A stretch of 10,052 bases of DNA from Verrucomicrobiaceae bacterium (GTDB taxonomy: Bacteria > Verrucomicrobiota > Verrucomicrobiia > Verrucomicrobiales > Verrucomicrobiaceae): the NCBI GenBank assembly GCA_021151605.1, contig JAGKWZ010000196.1, positions 1 through 10,052 on the forward strand, given 5' to 3'. Below the pieces are notes generated by a model, which saw nothing but the letters and a program-made list of their open reading frames with translations, did not search any database and was not told the origin of the DNA. Below, in pieces: positions 1 to 6,728 of this stretch. Numbering within the stretch: position 1 is the first letter of the stretch; each line of letters begins with the position of its first letter. The translations under genes and the position numbers were made by a program.

Positions 1-272
1 GGGGGGAACAGGCAGGACGCAGGACGAAAGCCGATGCCAAGAATTTTCCCACCTGACCAGCGGTGAAGCTGCTGAGCTTCCGCTTCCGCCTCCGCTGGTG
101 AGAGTACCCTCCCTCGCTTCTTCGGCGGCACCGATGCTGATATCCGATCATCCCTGGCCCTGGATGCAGCGTTTCTCTGAGTTCGTGGTTCCAGCAGCCC
201 GCGCAAAGCTACGGAGAGATTCGGAACTGTGTGCTTTGCCTCAAAAGCGGACTGTGATAAAACCACGCCGCT
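1..272. other. Upstream region without a supportable gene
   Basis: No protein-like reading frame is convincing here. Frame 2 is open from base 2 to a stop at 290-292, but its translation is compositionally odd (a proline/leucine run, many Arg and Ser) and matches nothing I recognise. It could only be the very end of a gene outside the window. A short direct repeat, CAGGACG, occurs twice in tandem at 13-19 and 20-26. The stretch before 273 presumably carries the promoter of the downstream surface protein. Confidence 0.45.
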
Positions 273-2054
273 ATGAAAAAAGCCGCATTTAATTTATCTC
301 ATACCTCCGTGCTCGAACATCTGGAATCCAAGATCGCACCTGCAGGAGTGGTGAATCTGACGCTCGCCAATGGCGTGCTGACGATCACAGGTGATGGTGG
401 GGCGAATCAACTCTTGTTTACCATGACTGGCGACCATTCCTGGTCTGTTTCAGACAACGTGGGTGCTCAGGATACGGAGATCAAGCTCAACGGAGTCAGC
501 CAGGGCTTCACTGCTACCATACCGGCACCAGCTTCGGTCAAAGGAAACCTGGGTGGAGGCAATGATGAATTCGCGTTTATCATGGCGGGCATCTCTGGAA
601 GCCTTGCACTTTCAGGAGGCGATGGCGATGACAAGCTGACTCTGAACCAGGCGTTCATCGGCGATAGCGCGACCTTCGATGGCGGTGCGGGTGTGGATCT
701 TCTATTCACCGATGAACTCACGATCAGCGGCGACTTAAACCTGAAAGGCGGCACGGGCACGGATGGATTCTCGCTGAAAAGACTGACTGCTGGCAAAAAC
801 GTGAACATCGACATGGGCACAGGAAGTCTGCAAGGCGAGCTGACCACGGACTCCCAGATCGCGGGAAATGTGAAGATCACCGGCGCGACTTCGGCGTCGG
901 AGCTCGCTTTTGTGGGGGTCAAAGGTGCGAATGTTTTGATCCAGGGTGGACTGACCATCAGCATCGGCAGCGGTGTCTCTGAACTCTTTCTGGGAGGTGG
1001 ATTGGCTGACTCCGTCACCGTCTCTGGGCTCACCAAGCTGACAGCGGGCAACGCAGACTCCGGCCTTATACTAAGAGGCTCAGTGTTACTCCATGGTGGA
1101 CTGAATTATGCCGCAGGCGGTGGAGTGAATCTGCTGATAACGTCCGATCTCGTCACACTCAGGACCGGTGCCTTTACCTACACCGGCGGCAGCGGAGACG
1201 ACCAGCTCACGCTGGCTGGCAATGATATTTTGCTGGGCACCACCAATGTCACACTCGGAGATGGTGCCAACTTTTTCAAAGTCACCACAACGGGTCAGGC
1301 CGTCATCAATGGCAGCGCCACTCTTACCGCAGGCAAAGGCAATGACGACATCGAATTCACCTCCAATTCGGTGAAGATCACCGGCCTGCTGAAAGTGACC
1401 GGAGGCGCAGGCAGCAATCATCTTTATGTTCAACCCACCTCGGGTGGCACCATCGGTTCCCTGGCTTTCCTTGGAGGCAGCGGAGACGATAGCCTGCGCC
1501 TGAATAGCGCCGCAGCGGCAGATGAATTGGCCTTCATCGGCGCTGTGAATGCCACCATGGCGGCTGGGAATGTCTCCGAAGTCACTCTGGATAAATCCCG
1601 CCTCCTCGGCGTTTTTAATGTCAGTTCCACCGCCCTCACCACAGAGACCTTCCGCATGGAAGACACTCTCGTCTCTGGCGCCGTCAGCCTGAAGATCAAC
1701 GGCTCTGCCAACGCCTCCGTGCGGCTGGACGATGTCTCTCTCGCCTCCTCCATCCTCATTGAAACTGGCGCTGGGAACGATGGTGTGACCTTTGACAACA
1801 CCGCAGCGGGCTCTACCCGCACCAGCGTCTTTGCTGGAGCGGTCAAAGTCCTCCTCGGCGCAGGTGATGCCGACTTCTTCATCGGCGGTCGCAGCGGCGG
1901 CGGTGCCACTTTTGGCTGCATCTTTGGCGGAGCCATCCTCATCGACGGAGGAACTGGCTCCACCGATGCTGCCGACTTCATGGCAGGCTATGGAAACACC
2001 TTCGTCATCGCACCCACAGCGGCCAGCCATCCTGGGGTCGAGTTCTTCTCCTGA
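273..2054 (+). CDS. Glycine/aspartate-rich solenoid surface protein with LESxIAPA N-terminal motif
   Basis: This 593-residue protein is probably secreted or surface-exposed. Residues 17-24 read LESKIAPA, resembling the short LEPR-type motif near the N-terminus of many large extracellular proteins of Planctomycetes and Verrucomicrobia. There is no classical signal peptide, because the first 25 residues lack a hydrophobic core. From about residue 90 to 565 the chain is built from degenerate units of roughly 20-40 residues, each with a turn like GGxGxDxLxL: LSGGDGDDKLTL at 113-124, YTGGSGDDQLTL at 303-314, LGGSGDDSLRL at 400-410 and IETGAGNDGVTF at 496-507. This suggests a beta-solenoid whose turns resemble single RTX calcium-binding loops. 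Beta-branched and small residues dominate, and Cys is nearly absent (one, C549). No C-terminal anchor (LPXTG, PEP-CTERM, autotransporter barrel) is visible. The ATG at 273 is chosen because the motif follows closely; there is no Shine-Dalgarno sequence. Adhesion or matrix roles are guesses. Confidence 0.8.
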   Translation: MKKAAFNLSHTSVLEHLESKIAPAGVVNLTLANGVLTITGDGGANQLLFTMTGDHSWSVSDNVGAQDTEIKLNGVSQGFTATIPAPASVKGNLGGGNDEFAFIMAGISGSLALSGGDGDDKLTLNQAFIGDSATFDGGAGVDLLFTDELTISGDLNLKGGTGTDGFSLKRLTAGKNVNIDMGTGSLQGELTTDSQIAGNVKITGATSASELAFVGVKGANVLIQGGLTISIGSGVSELFLGGGLADSVTVSGLTKLTAGNADSGLILRGSVLLHGGLNYAAGGGVNLLITSDLVTLRTGAFTYTGGSGDDQLTLAGNDILLGTTNVTLGDGANFFKVTTTGQAVINGSATLTAGKGNDDIEFTSNSVKITGLLKVTGGAGSNHLYVQPTSGGTIGSLAFLGGSGDDSLRLNSAAAADELAFIGAVNATMAAGNVSEVTLDKSRLLGVFNVSSTALTTETFRMEDTLVSGAVSLKINGSANASVRLDDVSLASSILIETGAGNDGVTFDNTAAGSTRTSVFAGAVKVLLGAGDADFFIGGRSGGGATFGCIFGGAILIDGGTGSTDAADFMAGYGNTFVIAPTAASHPGVEFFS

Positions 2055-2172
2055 GCTGAGCCCACCGGGTGGACTCAAAACGCCGGAAAACGATGTCCTA
2101 CTCTGACCCACCGCGATTTGAGCTATCTCCTATCGCGGAGTTGGGGCTAAAGACAGCTTTCCACAGGAGAGC

Positions 2173-2292
2173 GGAGTAGACTTAAAATGTCCTCCCGCCG
2201 GCGTGGCGGAGGTCCGCGAATACCGCGCCCGCTTCTGGGACAACGGCGAACCCAAGAGCGACTGGTGTGACGTGGCACGGATTACGGGTGGG
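2173..2292 (+). pseudogene. Coding-like remnant, possibly the end of a fibronectin-III-like domain
   Basis: Between the two convergent genes, one forward frame gives a short stretch that reads like real protein: GVDLKCPPAGVAEVREY followed by RARFWDNGEPKSDWC and DVARITGG. The alternation of aromatic and charged residues, and the pattern YRxRFWxxGxPxxDW, resembles the last strands of fibronectin-III-like domains, where Y-x-R and a late W recur. The frame is open only from 2122. It has no plausible start codon or ribosome site, and after 2292 it turns into non-protein-like sequence running into the neighbouring gene. I read it as a decayed piece of a larger gene. The family assignment is from memory of the pattern and is weak. 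Confidence 0.35.
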
Positions 2293-2330
2293 GCCCTAGT
2301 AGGCTGGAGGCTAAATAATGGCACTCAAAT

Positions 2331-4049
2331 TCAAAACGAATCCTTCACAAAGCCCTCATCAGTCAGCGTCTTCAAAAACGCGACGAGGGCGTCTTTGTCT
2401 TCATTGGTGAGTTGCAGGCCTTTGTAGCGGAGGTGTTTGGCAAGGTTGGGATCAAGGGTGGGACTGCGATTCAGGCCGTGGTCGTAGTGGTCGATGACTT
2501 CCTCCAGGGTGGCGAACCGACCGTCGTGCATGTAGGGCGCGGTAAGGGCGATGTTTCGAAGGCTGGGGACGATGAATTTGCCTTTGTCGGAGGGCTTGCC
2601 AGTAACTCGTGCTAGCCCTTCATCCTTGTGCGTTGGGTCATCATCGAGGCCGTTGTTCAGGAACTGGTGATTCGTGAAGTGGGCTCCGCCGTGACAGTGG
2701 AAACAGTCCGCACCTTGGATGCCGCGTGCGGGGTCGCTCTCGGTGAAGAAGAGCTGGAAGCCGCGTTGTTCTTGTTCGGTGAGGGCTCGTCCCTTGGTGA
2801 GGGTTTGATCCATGGATGAGTCGCCAGAGATGAGGGTGAGGAGGAATTGCTCCAGGGCTCTCGCGATGCGATCTGCGGTGATTCCGGGCGTGCCAAAGGC
2901 AGCTTCAAAGCTCGGCGACAGGTCAGTGATCTTCTTTACGACGTGATCCAGTGACTCATGCATCTCGTCGGGATCTTGGATAGGCATGAGCACTTGCTCT
3001 CGGAGCGTCTTTGCACGGCCATCCCAAAAGAAAGCGGGCTTCCAGGCGAGGTTGAAGAGCGGCATGGCCTGACGTTTGCCGACCTGACCTTCAGCCCCGA
3101 GGCTAAACTGCCGAGGATCTGAGAAGGCGCTGCTGGCAAGATGGCAACTGGCGCAGGATTGGGTGTTGTTGATGGAGAGTCGGGCGTCGTGAAAAAGCCT
3201 GTGGCCTAGCTCGACACCTTGCTCGGTGAGTGGGTTATCGTTCGAAAATTCCGTGGCAGGAAAGTGTGCGGGCAGACGATGGGCGAGAAGCTTGGGCTTC
3301 CAGTCTTCGCTTTGTTTTTCGACCTGCTTTGGGTTGAGGCTTGGCTCCAGTCGCACGATGCCAAAGGCATGCACGGCATTGTCGGCGAGGCGTGCGGCGA
3401 GGCCGCCATCGTCTCCTGAGTGGGTCGAATCAGCGGCGGTGATGTCGATGCGATGCTGCGCGGTGAAAAGCCGATCAGCATGAACCGAGAGCGTGAGCAC
3501 GAGATCGCTGCGGAGATCAAGCTCGATAGGCACCTCGACGGTGCCACGACAGGGCTGTCCGGCGAGATGATAAGAGTAACCACCGAGCTGTCCATCCGAC
3601 TGCTGATAGCGGCCCTCCAAAGCGAGGAAGACATACTGACCGCGCCAACTCCAATGCAGGGCATTCACATCTGGATTCAGCGGATGGCTGGCGGGCCACT
3701 TCGCGGCATCAGCCTTGTCCGTGGCTTCATCGAGACCGAGGTCGAAGCGGAAAGCCGTGAATCGCTCCGCTGGAATGCCGTTCAGGGAAAAGCTTAGTCG
3801 ATTCTTCGCCACATCGACAAAGGCCACCCAATCCTGTGCACCGATCCATTTGCCATCAGCACCCTTAAGCTGCGCGTGAGACAGCAGCATGGCTAGCCGG
3901 GTCAGCGAGAGCTTGTTTTGCGCGGAGTTGATTAAACTAGCGTCGTCCAAGACGAGCGGCTTGTTTTCCCACATGGGCTCCAGTTTGACCGTCAGTTCCG
4001 CCGCACGGGCTGAAACCAAAAGTGCAAAAATAGCGAGCAAGAAGCGCAT
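2331..4049 (-). CDS. MbnP-like copper-binding domain fused to MauG/MbnH-like di-haem peroxidase
   Basis: This 572-residue secreted protein has two parts. Residues 1-16 are a signal peptide with likely cleavage at SARA-AE. Residues about 17-236 match the MbnP family: a TSHPLNP-like segment (SHPLNP 121-126), the WxW motif (W133, W135) in HWSWRGQYVFLALEG, and YHLAG at 160-164. In methanotroph MbnP the first Trp of this motif is oxidised to kynurenine by MbnH, and Cu(I) binding depends on it. Residues about 250-572 form a bacterial di-haem cytochrome c peroxidase/MauG domain with two haem sites, CASCH (299-303) and CFHCH (449-453), plus FFWDGR (340-345) and APYMHDGRF (504-512). The Met at 507 could be an axial ligand. 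MbnP and MbnH are usually separate neighbouring genes, so enzyme and substrate appear fused here. It should act in the periplasm and needs c-type cytochrome maturation. No methanobactin genes lie nearby. Domain calls are confident; kynurenine formation is inferred. Confidence 0.9.
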   Translation of the reverse strand: MRFLLAIFALLVSARAAELTVKLEPMWENKPLVLDDASLINSAQNKLSLTRLAMLLSHAQLKGADGKWIGAQDWVAFVDVAKNRLSFSLNGIPAERFTAFRFDLGLDEATDKADAAKWPASHPLNPDVNALHWSWRGQYVFLALEGRYQQSDGQLGGYSYHLAGQPCRGTVEVPIELDLRSDLVLTLSVHADRLFTAQHRIDITAADSTHSGDDGGLAARLADNAVHAFGIVRLEPSLNPKQVEKQSEDWKPKLLAHRLPAHFPATEFSNDNPLTEQGVELGHRLFHDARLSINNTQSCASCHLASSAFSDPRQFSLGAEGQVGKRQAMPLFNLAWKPAFFWDGRAKTLREQVLMPIQDPDEMHESLDHVVKKITDLSPSFEAAFGTPGITADRIARALEQFLLTLISGDSSMDQTLTKGRALTEQEQRGFQLFFTESDPARGIQGADCFHCHGGAHFTNHQFLNNGLDDDPTHKDEGLARVTGKPSDKGKFIVPSLRNIALTAPYMHDGRFATLEEVIDHYDHGLNRSPTLDPNLAKHLRYKGLQLTNEDKDALVAFLKTLTDEGFVKDSF

Positions 4050-4145
4050 AGGATCAATTCACCGTGAAGTCGTTCGTGATCATTCATGTTGTGGGTGATG
4101 ATGACATTACGAGCGCCGGTGCTGGCTCCAGCAGCAATTCCTGAA

Positions 4146-4195
4146 GCACTCCGATGATCGTGACCGCAAAATGCGGCCAACCGCCGATGGAGTGC
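4146..4195. repeat. Imperfect inverted repeat in the gcvH downstream gap
   Basis: GCACTCC at 4146-4152 is the exact reverse complement of GGAGTGC at 4189-4195. Nested inside, CCGC at 4164-4167 pairs with GCGG at 4173-4176 around a short AAAAT loop. The middle of the stem does not pair well. It lies between the end of gcvH and the start of the haem-protein gene, both on the minus strand, so it might weaken read-through or be a regulatory element. No U-rich tract follows, so it is not a typical intrinsic terminator. Confidence 0.35.
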
Positions 4196-4225
4196 TGCAT
4201 GTCCAAACAATTCCAACCCACTGAC

Positions 4226-4603
4226 TCAGCCGATCATCGCTTTGTAAGCAGCGGCGTCTTTGAGACTCGCGGCTTCAGCGGCATCGGAGGCCTTGATTTT
4301 GAAGATCCAGCCTGCGCCGTAGGGGTCGGTGTTGATGAGACCTGGATTGGCGGTGAGTTCGTTGTTCACCTCCGTGATCTCGCCACTCACGGGAGAGTAG
4401 ATGTCGCTCGCAGCTTTCACGGATTCCACGACGCAGACCTGCTGGCCTGCTTTGACGGCACCGAGCTTGGGCAGTTCGACAAAGACGACATCAGTAAGCT
4501 CGGCCTGAGCATGATCGGTGATGCCCACGGGGGAGACAGCCTGGGTGGGATCGACCCACTCATGGCTGTCACGATAACGAAGTTGATCAGGAACGAGGCT
4601 CAT
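4226..4603 (-). CDS. gcvH: Glycine cleavage system H protein
   Basis: This is the lipoyl carrier protein of the glycine cleavage system. It shuttles the aminomethyl group of glycine between the P, T and L proteins in the cytoplasm. At 125 residues it has the family's normal length. The N-terminal RDSHEWV (residues 11-17) is characteristic. The lipoylation site lies in VESVKAASDIYSP, with K63 as the expected lipoyl-lysine. The C-terminal GAGWIFKIK (97-105) is also conserved. It starts 24 bases after leuD ends, so the two are probably co-transcribed. The other glycine cleavage genes (gcvT, gcvP) and lipoylation genes are not in the window, so H protein must work with partners encoded elsewhere. 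No clear ribosome site precedes the ATG. Confidence 0.96.
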   Translation of the reverse strand: MSLVPDQLRYRDSHEWVDPTQAVSPVGITDHAQAELTDVVFVELPKLGAVKAGQQVCVVESVKAASDIYSPVSGEITEVNNELTANPGLINTDPYGAGWIFKIKASDAAEAASLKDAAAYKAMIG

Positions 4604-4627
4604 GGTCGGCAGGGGCAGAAGGTGAAA

Positions 4628-5233
4628 TCAGGCTGCGTTGGCAAAACCGAGGGCGGTCATGCGTGCGTGGATGGCGTCCTTGGATTCGAGGAGCTCACCG
4701 ATGGGGTCCCACATGCCATTCGTCAGGGCATCGTGCGCGGTTTCAGCCAGCACGACGGAGAAGCTTTCGCTGCCATAGACGACTTTGCGATTGGCGACAT
4801 CGACCGTGACTTCGAGCGCAGGATTGGCATCGACGGCGGCGGCGAGCTTGGCGATGTCTTCAGCCGTGGCGATGACGCAGGGGATGCCGAGCGTGGTGCA
4901 GTTGCCAAAGAAGATCTCGGCGAAGCTCTGGGCGATGATGGCGCGGAAACCGAAGCGGTAGAGGGCTTGCGGGGCGTGCTCGCGGGAGCTGCCGCAGCCA
5001 AAATTGGTGCCGGAGAGCAAGATGGAGGCACCTTTGAAGCGAGGCTCATCAAGCGGGTGACCCGTGGGCTTGCCGTCTTTGTCGAAACGAACGTCGTAGA
5101 AAGCGAACTCGCCGAGGCCGTCAAAAGTGACGCACTTCATGAAACGAGCCGGGATGATGCGGTCGGTATCGATGTCAGAACCTGTGACGTGGACGGCAGT
5201 GCCGGAAACTTGGGTGATCTTTGCGAGGGCCAT
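4628..5233 (-). CDS. leuD: 3-isopropylmalate dehydratase small subunit
   Basis: LeuD is the swivelling-domain subunit of isopropylmalate isomerase. With the iron-sulfur subunit LeuC it converts 2-isopropylmalate to 3-isopropylmalate in leucine synthesis. The 201 residues match the usual length of the proteobacterial-type subunit. Hallmarks are IDTDRIIPARF at 21-31 and GTNFGCGSSREHAPQAL at 75-91, which shape the substrate-binding loop, followed by AQSFAEIFFGN at 101-111. A GAAGG sequence eight bases upstream of the ATG is one of the few recognisable ribosome sites in the window. leuC is not present here. The gene sits between a membrane-protein gene (36 bases upstream) and gcvH (24 bases downstream), all on one strand, which suggests one transcript. 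Relatedness to the homoaconitase small subunit cannot be excluded from sequence alone, but LeuD is by far the likelier call. Confidence 0.95.
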   Translation of the reverse strand: MALAKITQVSGTAVHVTGSDIDTDRIIPARFMKCVTFDGLGEFAFYDVRFDKDGKPTGHPLDEPRFKGASILLSGTNFGCGSSREHAPQALYRFGFRAIIAQSFAEIFFGNCTTLGIPCVIATAEDIAKLAAAVDANPALEVTVDVANRKVVYGSESFSVVLAETAHDALTNGMWDPIGELLESKDAIHARMTALGFANAA

Positions 5234-5269
5234 GGTGAGGCCCTTCTCATAAACAGAACGCGCCCCGGC

Positions 5270-5860
5270 TCAAGCCGCAATCCGCGCTCTGTTGAAGACC
5301 CAGCCAATGCCTGCGCCAAATCCAAGGCCGTAAAAGAGGCCCCAGGAGAGTTTTGCCAGGGTCATGTAGTGCTGAAAGTCGGCCGAACCTTTCCCCGCAG
5401 CCTTCGCCTTGGGCACAAAGACATCATACATCGACCAGTCACCAGCAAAGTAGCCCGCGGTGTGCAGGACAAAGAGGGCCAGTGCGGCGATGAGCCATCC
5501 ACGGGTGGAGCCGAGCATCTTCATGGAGATCCAGGCAAAGACGAGACAACCCGCAGCGGCACCGATCCACTCGCCACGCTTGTCAGGCAGTGCAAACCAG
5601 GCCGCTGTCCACACGACGGCATAGACGAAGAAGGCGGGAAGGAAGGCTTTGTAGAACCGTCCAACACCACCCGCCAGCGGTCCGAGCACGAGTCCCGACA
5701 AGCCCAGAAACACGGCGGCGATGGCGGCATACATGCCGAGTTCGCCACCGAGATTCCTGAACCAACCCGCCCCAAAGGCCCACACTGAAAAGGCAGCGAT
5801 GCTGACCACGGCAAAGCCGATGGAACCGTGGAGGGTGTCTTTGAGAAGGGAGCGCGGCAT
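5270..5860 (-). CDS. Six-helix integral membrane protein of unknown function
   Basis: I do not recognise this 196-residue protein. Hydrophobicity suggests about six membrane helices, near residues 13-33, 43-63, 70-91, 98-116, 121-140 and 168-188, joined by short loops. The longest soluble loop (about 141-166) contains a lysine/alanine-rich stretch, KAKAAGKG. The first helix pair is rich in Gly, Ala and Trp. There is no transporter signature, no catalytic motif and no cleavable signal peptide; the first helix is more likely a retained anchor. It is the first gene of a minus-strand group with leuD and gcvH. Its upstream side faces a 224-base divergent intergenic region, so the promoter of the group probably lies there. 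A link to leucine or glycine metabolism is possible but nothing in the sequence shows it. Confidence 0.8.
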   Translation of the reverse strand: MPRSLLKDTLHGSIGFAVVSIAAFSVWAFGAGWFRNLGGELGMYAAIAAVFLGLSGLVLGPLAGGVGRFYKAFLPAFFVYAVVWTAAWFALPDKRGEWIGAAAGCLVFAWISMKMLGSTRGWLIAALALFVLHTAGYFAGDWSMYDVFVPKAKAAGKGSADFQHYMTLAKLSWGLFYGLGFGAGIGWVFNRARIAA

Positions 5861-6084
5861 ATTGGGGGATCAACTTGGCTGAAGATGAGCCATGTAAACG
5901 CACAAACTTTGATAAAATCCCTATGAATTCGAATCCACACCAAGCCCAAAGCTGCGGCGGCACTGCGGATCGGGATGATCCAAGGGATGACAAAGGCAGC
6001 CTGATTTGCTGGGCCAGAGCATGAGTTTGGGGACAGTTTTCTCCAGGCTTTACGGGCTGGGGTGTTTGAGGCTAGGGGAGAGGG
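5861..6084. promoter_or_regulatory. Divergent intergenic region, presumed promoters for both flanking genes
   Basis: The membrane-protein gene starts leftward at 5860 and the nuclease gene rightward at 6085, so both promoters should lie in these 224 bases. The left part is AT-richer (around 5900-5935), in contrast to the GC-rich surroundings, and contains an 8-base palindrome, ATTCGAAT. I could not identify a convincing -35/-10 pair or an operator, so this rests on gene orientation. Confidence 0.4.
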
Positions 6085-6717
6085 ATGATGAGACGAAGAT
6101 CTTCAAAAAGGCGACCAAGAGGCCGATGGTGGCTGATACTGCTAACGATGTTCCTCGGCTGGCTCGGGCGGGACGAGCTGAAAGTCATCCTGCCAGATGT
6201 TCCTAAGCGTGAGGCGACGAAGGTTTTCGAGGTCATCCTGGACGCGCAGTTGCATCCGCACCGGGACAATGATGGGGATAGTTTTCACCTGGAGCATGGT
6301 GGGCAGGTGCATGAGTTCCGGCTTTACTTTGCCGATTGCCCGGAGAAGGCGCGTCATCATTTGAACGGAGATCGATTGGCTGAGCAGGGCCGCTATTTCG
6401 GTGGGCTGAGCGAGTCGGCGACCGTGGCGGTAGGTCGAGCAGCGCAGGCGTTTACGCAGCAATGGCTGAGCACACAGCGCTTTACGGTGTGCACCAAGTG
6501 GCAGGGGGTGTTTGGCAGCGGACGCTACTATGCATTTATCCTCTTTCCAGATGGGGAGGATCTCTCTGCCAAACTGGTGCGGGCCGGGCTGGCCCGCATT
6601 CATACGAGTGGGACGACGCTGCCGGATGGGCGCGAGGCACGGGTTTACGGGCAGCAGCTGCGCGGTTGGGAAAAGGAAGCGCAGCTGGCTCGGCGTGGGG
6701 CTTGGGGGATGCGGTAA
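6085..6717 (+). CDS. Membrane-anchored staphylococcal nuclease-like (thermonuclease) protein
   Basis: The 210-residue protein carries an SNase (OB-fold) domain at about residues 45-208. All catalytic positions of staphylococcal nuclease have counterparts: DGD at 63-65 (D65 corresponds to D21), R79 (R35), D84 and E87 within ADCPE (D40, E43), and R147 in FGSGRYYAF (R87). The C-terminal LVRAGLARIH and WEKEAQLARRGAWG also fit the fold. The enzyme should be a calcium-dependent phosphodiesterase on DNA or RNA. The N-terminus is strongly basic (residues 3-14) followed by a short hydrophobic segment (15-27), consistent with a signal anchor or uncleaved signal peptide facing the periplasm. An AG-rich sequence (AGGGGAGAGGG) lies directly before a double ATG; the second ATG at 6088 gives better spacing and is an alternative start. 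It converges on the downstream pilT gene with an 11-base gap. Nutrient scavenging or DNA turnover are possible roles. Confidence 0.88.
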   Translation: MMRRRSSKRRPRGRWWLILLTMFLGWLGRDELKVILPDVPKREATKVFEVILDAQLHPHRDNDGDSFHLEHGGQVHEFRLYFADCPEKARHHLNGDRLAEQGRYFGGLSESATVAVGRAAQAFTQQWLSTQRFTVCTKWQGVFGSGRYYAFILFPDGEDLSAKLVRAGLARIHTSGTTLPDGREARVYGQQLRGWEKEAQLARRGAWGMR

Positions 6718-6728
6718 GCCGCAATCCG

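Noticed and set aside
236..263. Possible -35 (TTGCCT) and -10-like (TAAAAC) just before the surface-protein gene
   Set aside because: Matches to consensus are weak and the spacing would place the start of transcription almost on the ATG, so it may be chance.
2058..2076. Hairpin GAGCCCACCGGGTGGACTC after the surface-protein stop, as a terminator
   Set aside because: The stem has a mismatch and no U-tract follows on the plus strand; it may still help end transcription but cannot be called.
1086..2111. A 341-codon open frame on the minus strand within the solenoid protein gene
   Set aside because: It mirrors the repetitive coding strand, has a biased composition and no recognisable domain.
4084..4200. 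A 38-codon minus-strand ORF before the fusion gene (begins MQHSIGGWPHF)
   Set aside because: It is short, without a ribosome site or family match, and overlaps the inverted repeat; not enough to call a gene.
4154..5788. A 544-codon open frame on the plus strand across gcvH, leuD and the membrane-protein gene
   Set aside because: It is antisense to three well-supported genes, and its translation is a low-complexity Gly/Asp/Glu/Val mix typical of the complement of GC-rich coding sequence.
6710..6723. Hairpin TGCGG-TAAG-CCGCA between the convergent nuclease and pilT genes
   Set aside because: It is only five base pairs with no U-tract on either side.
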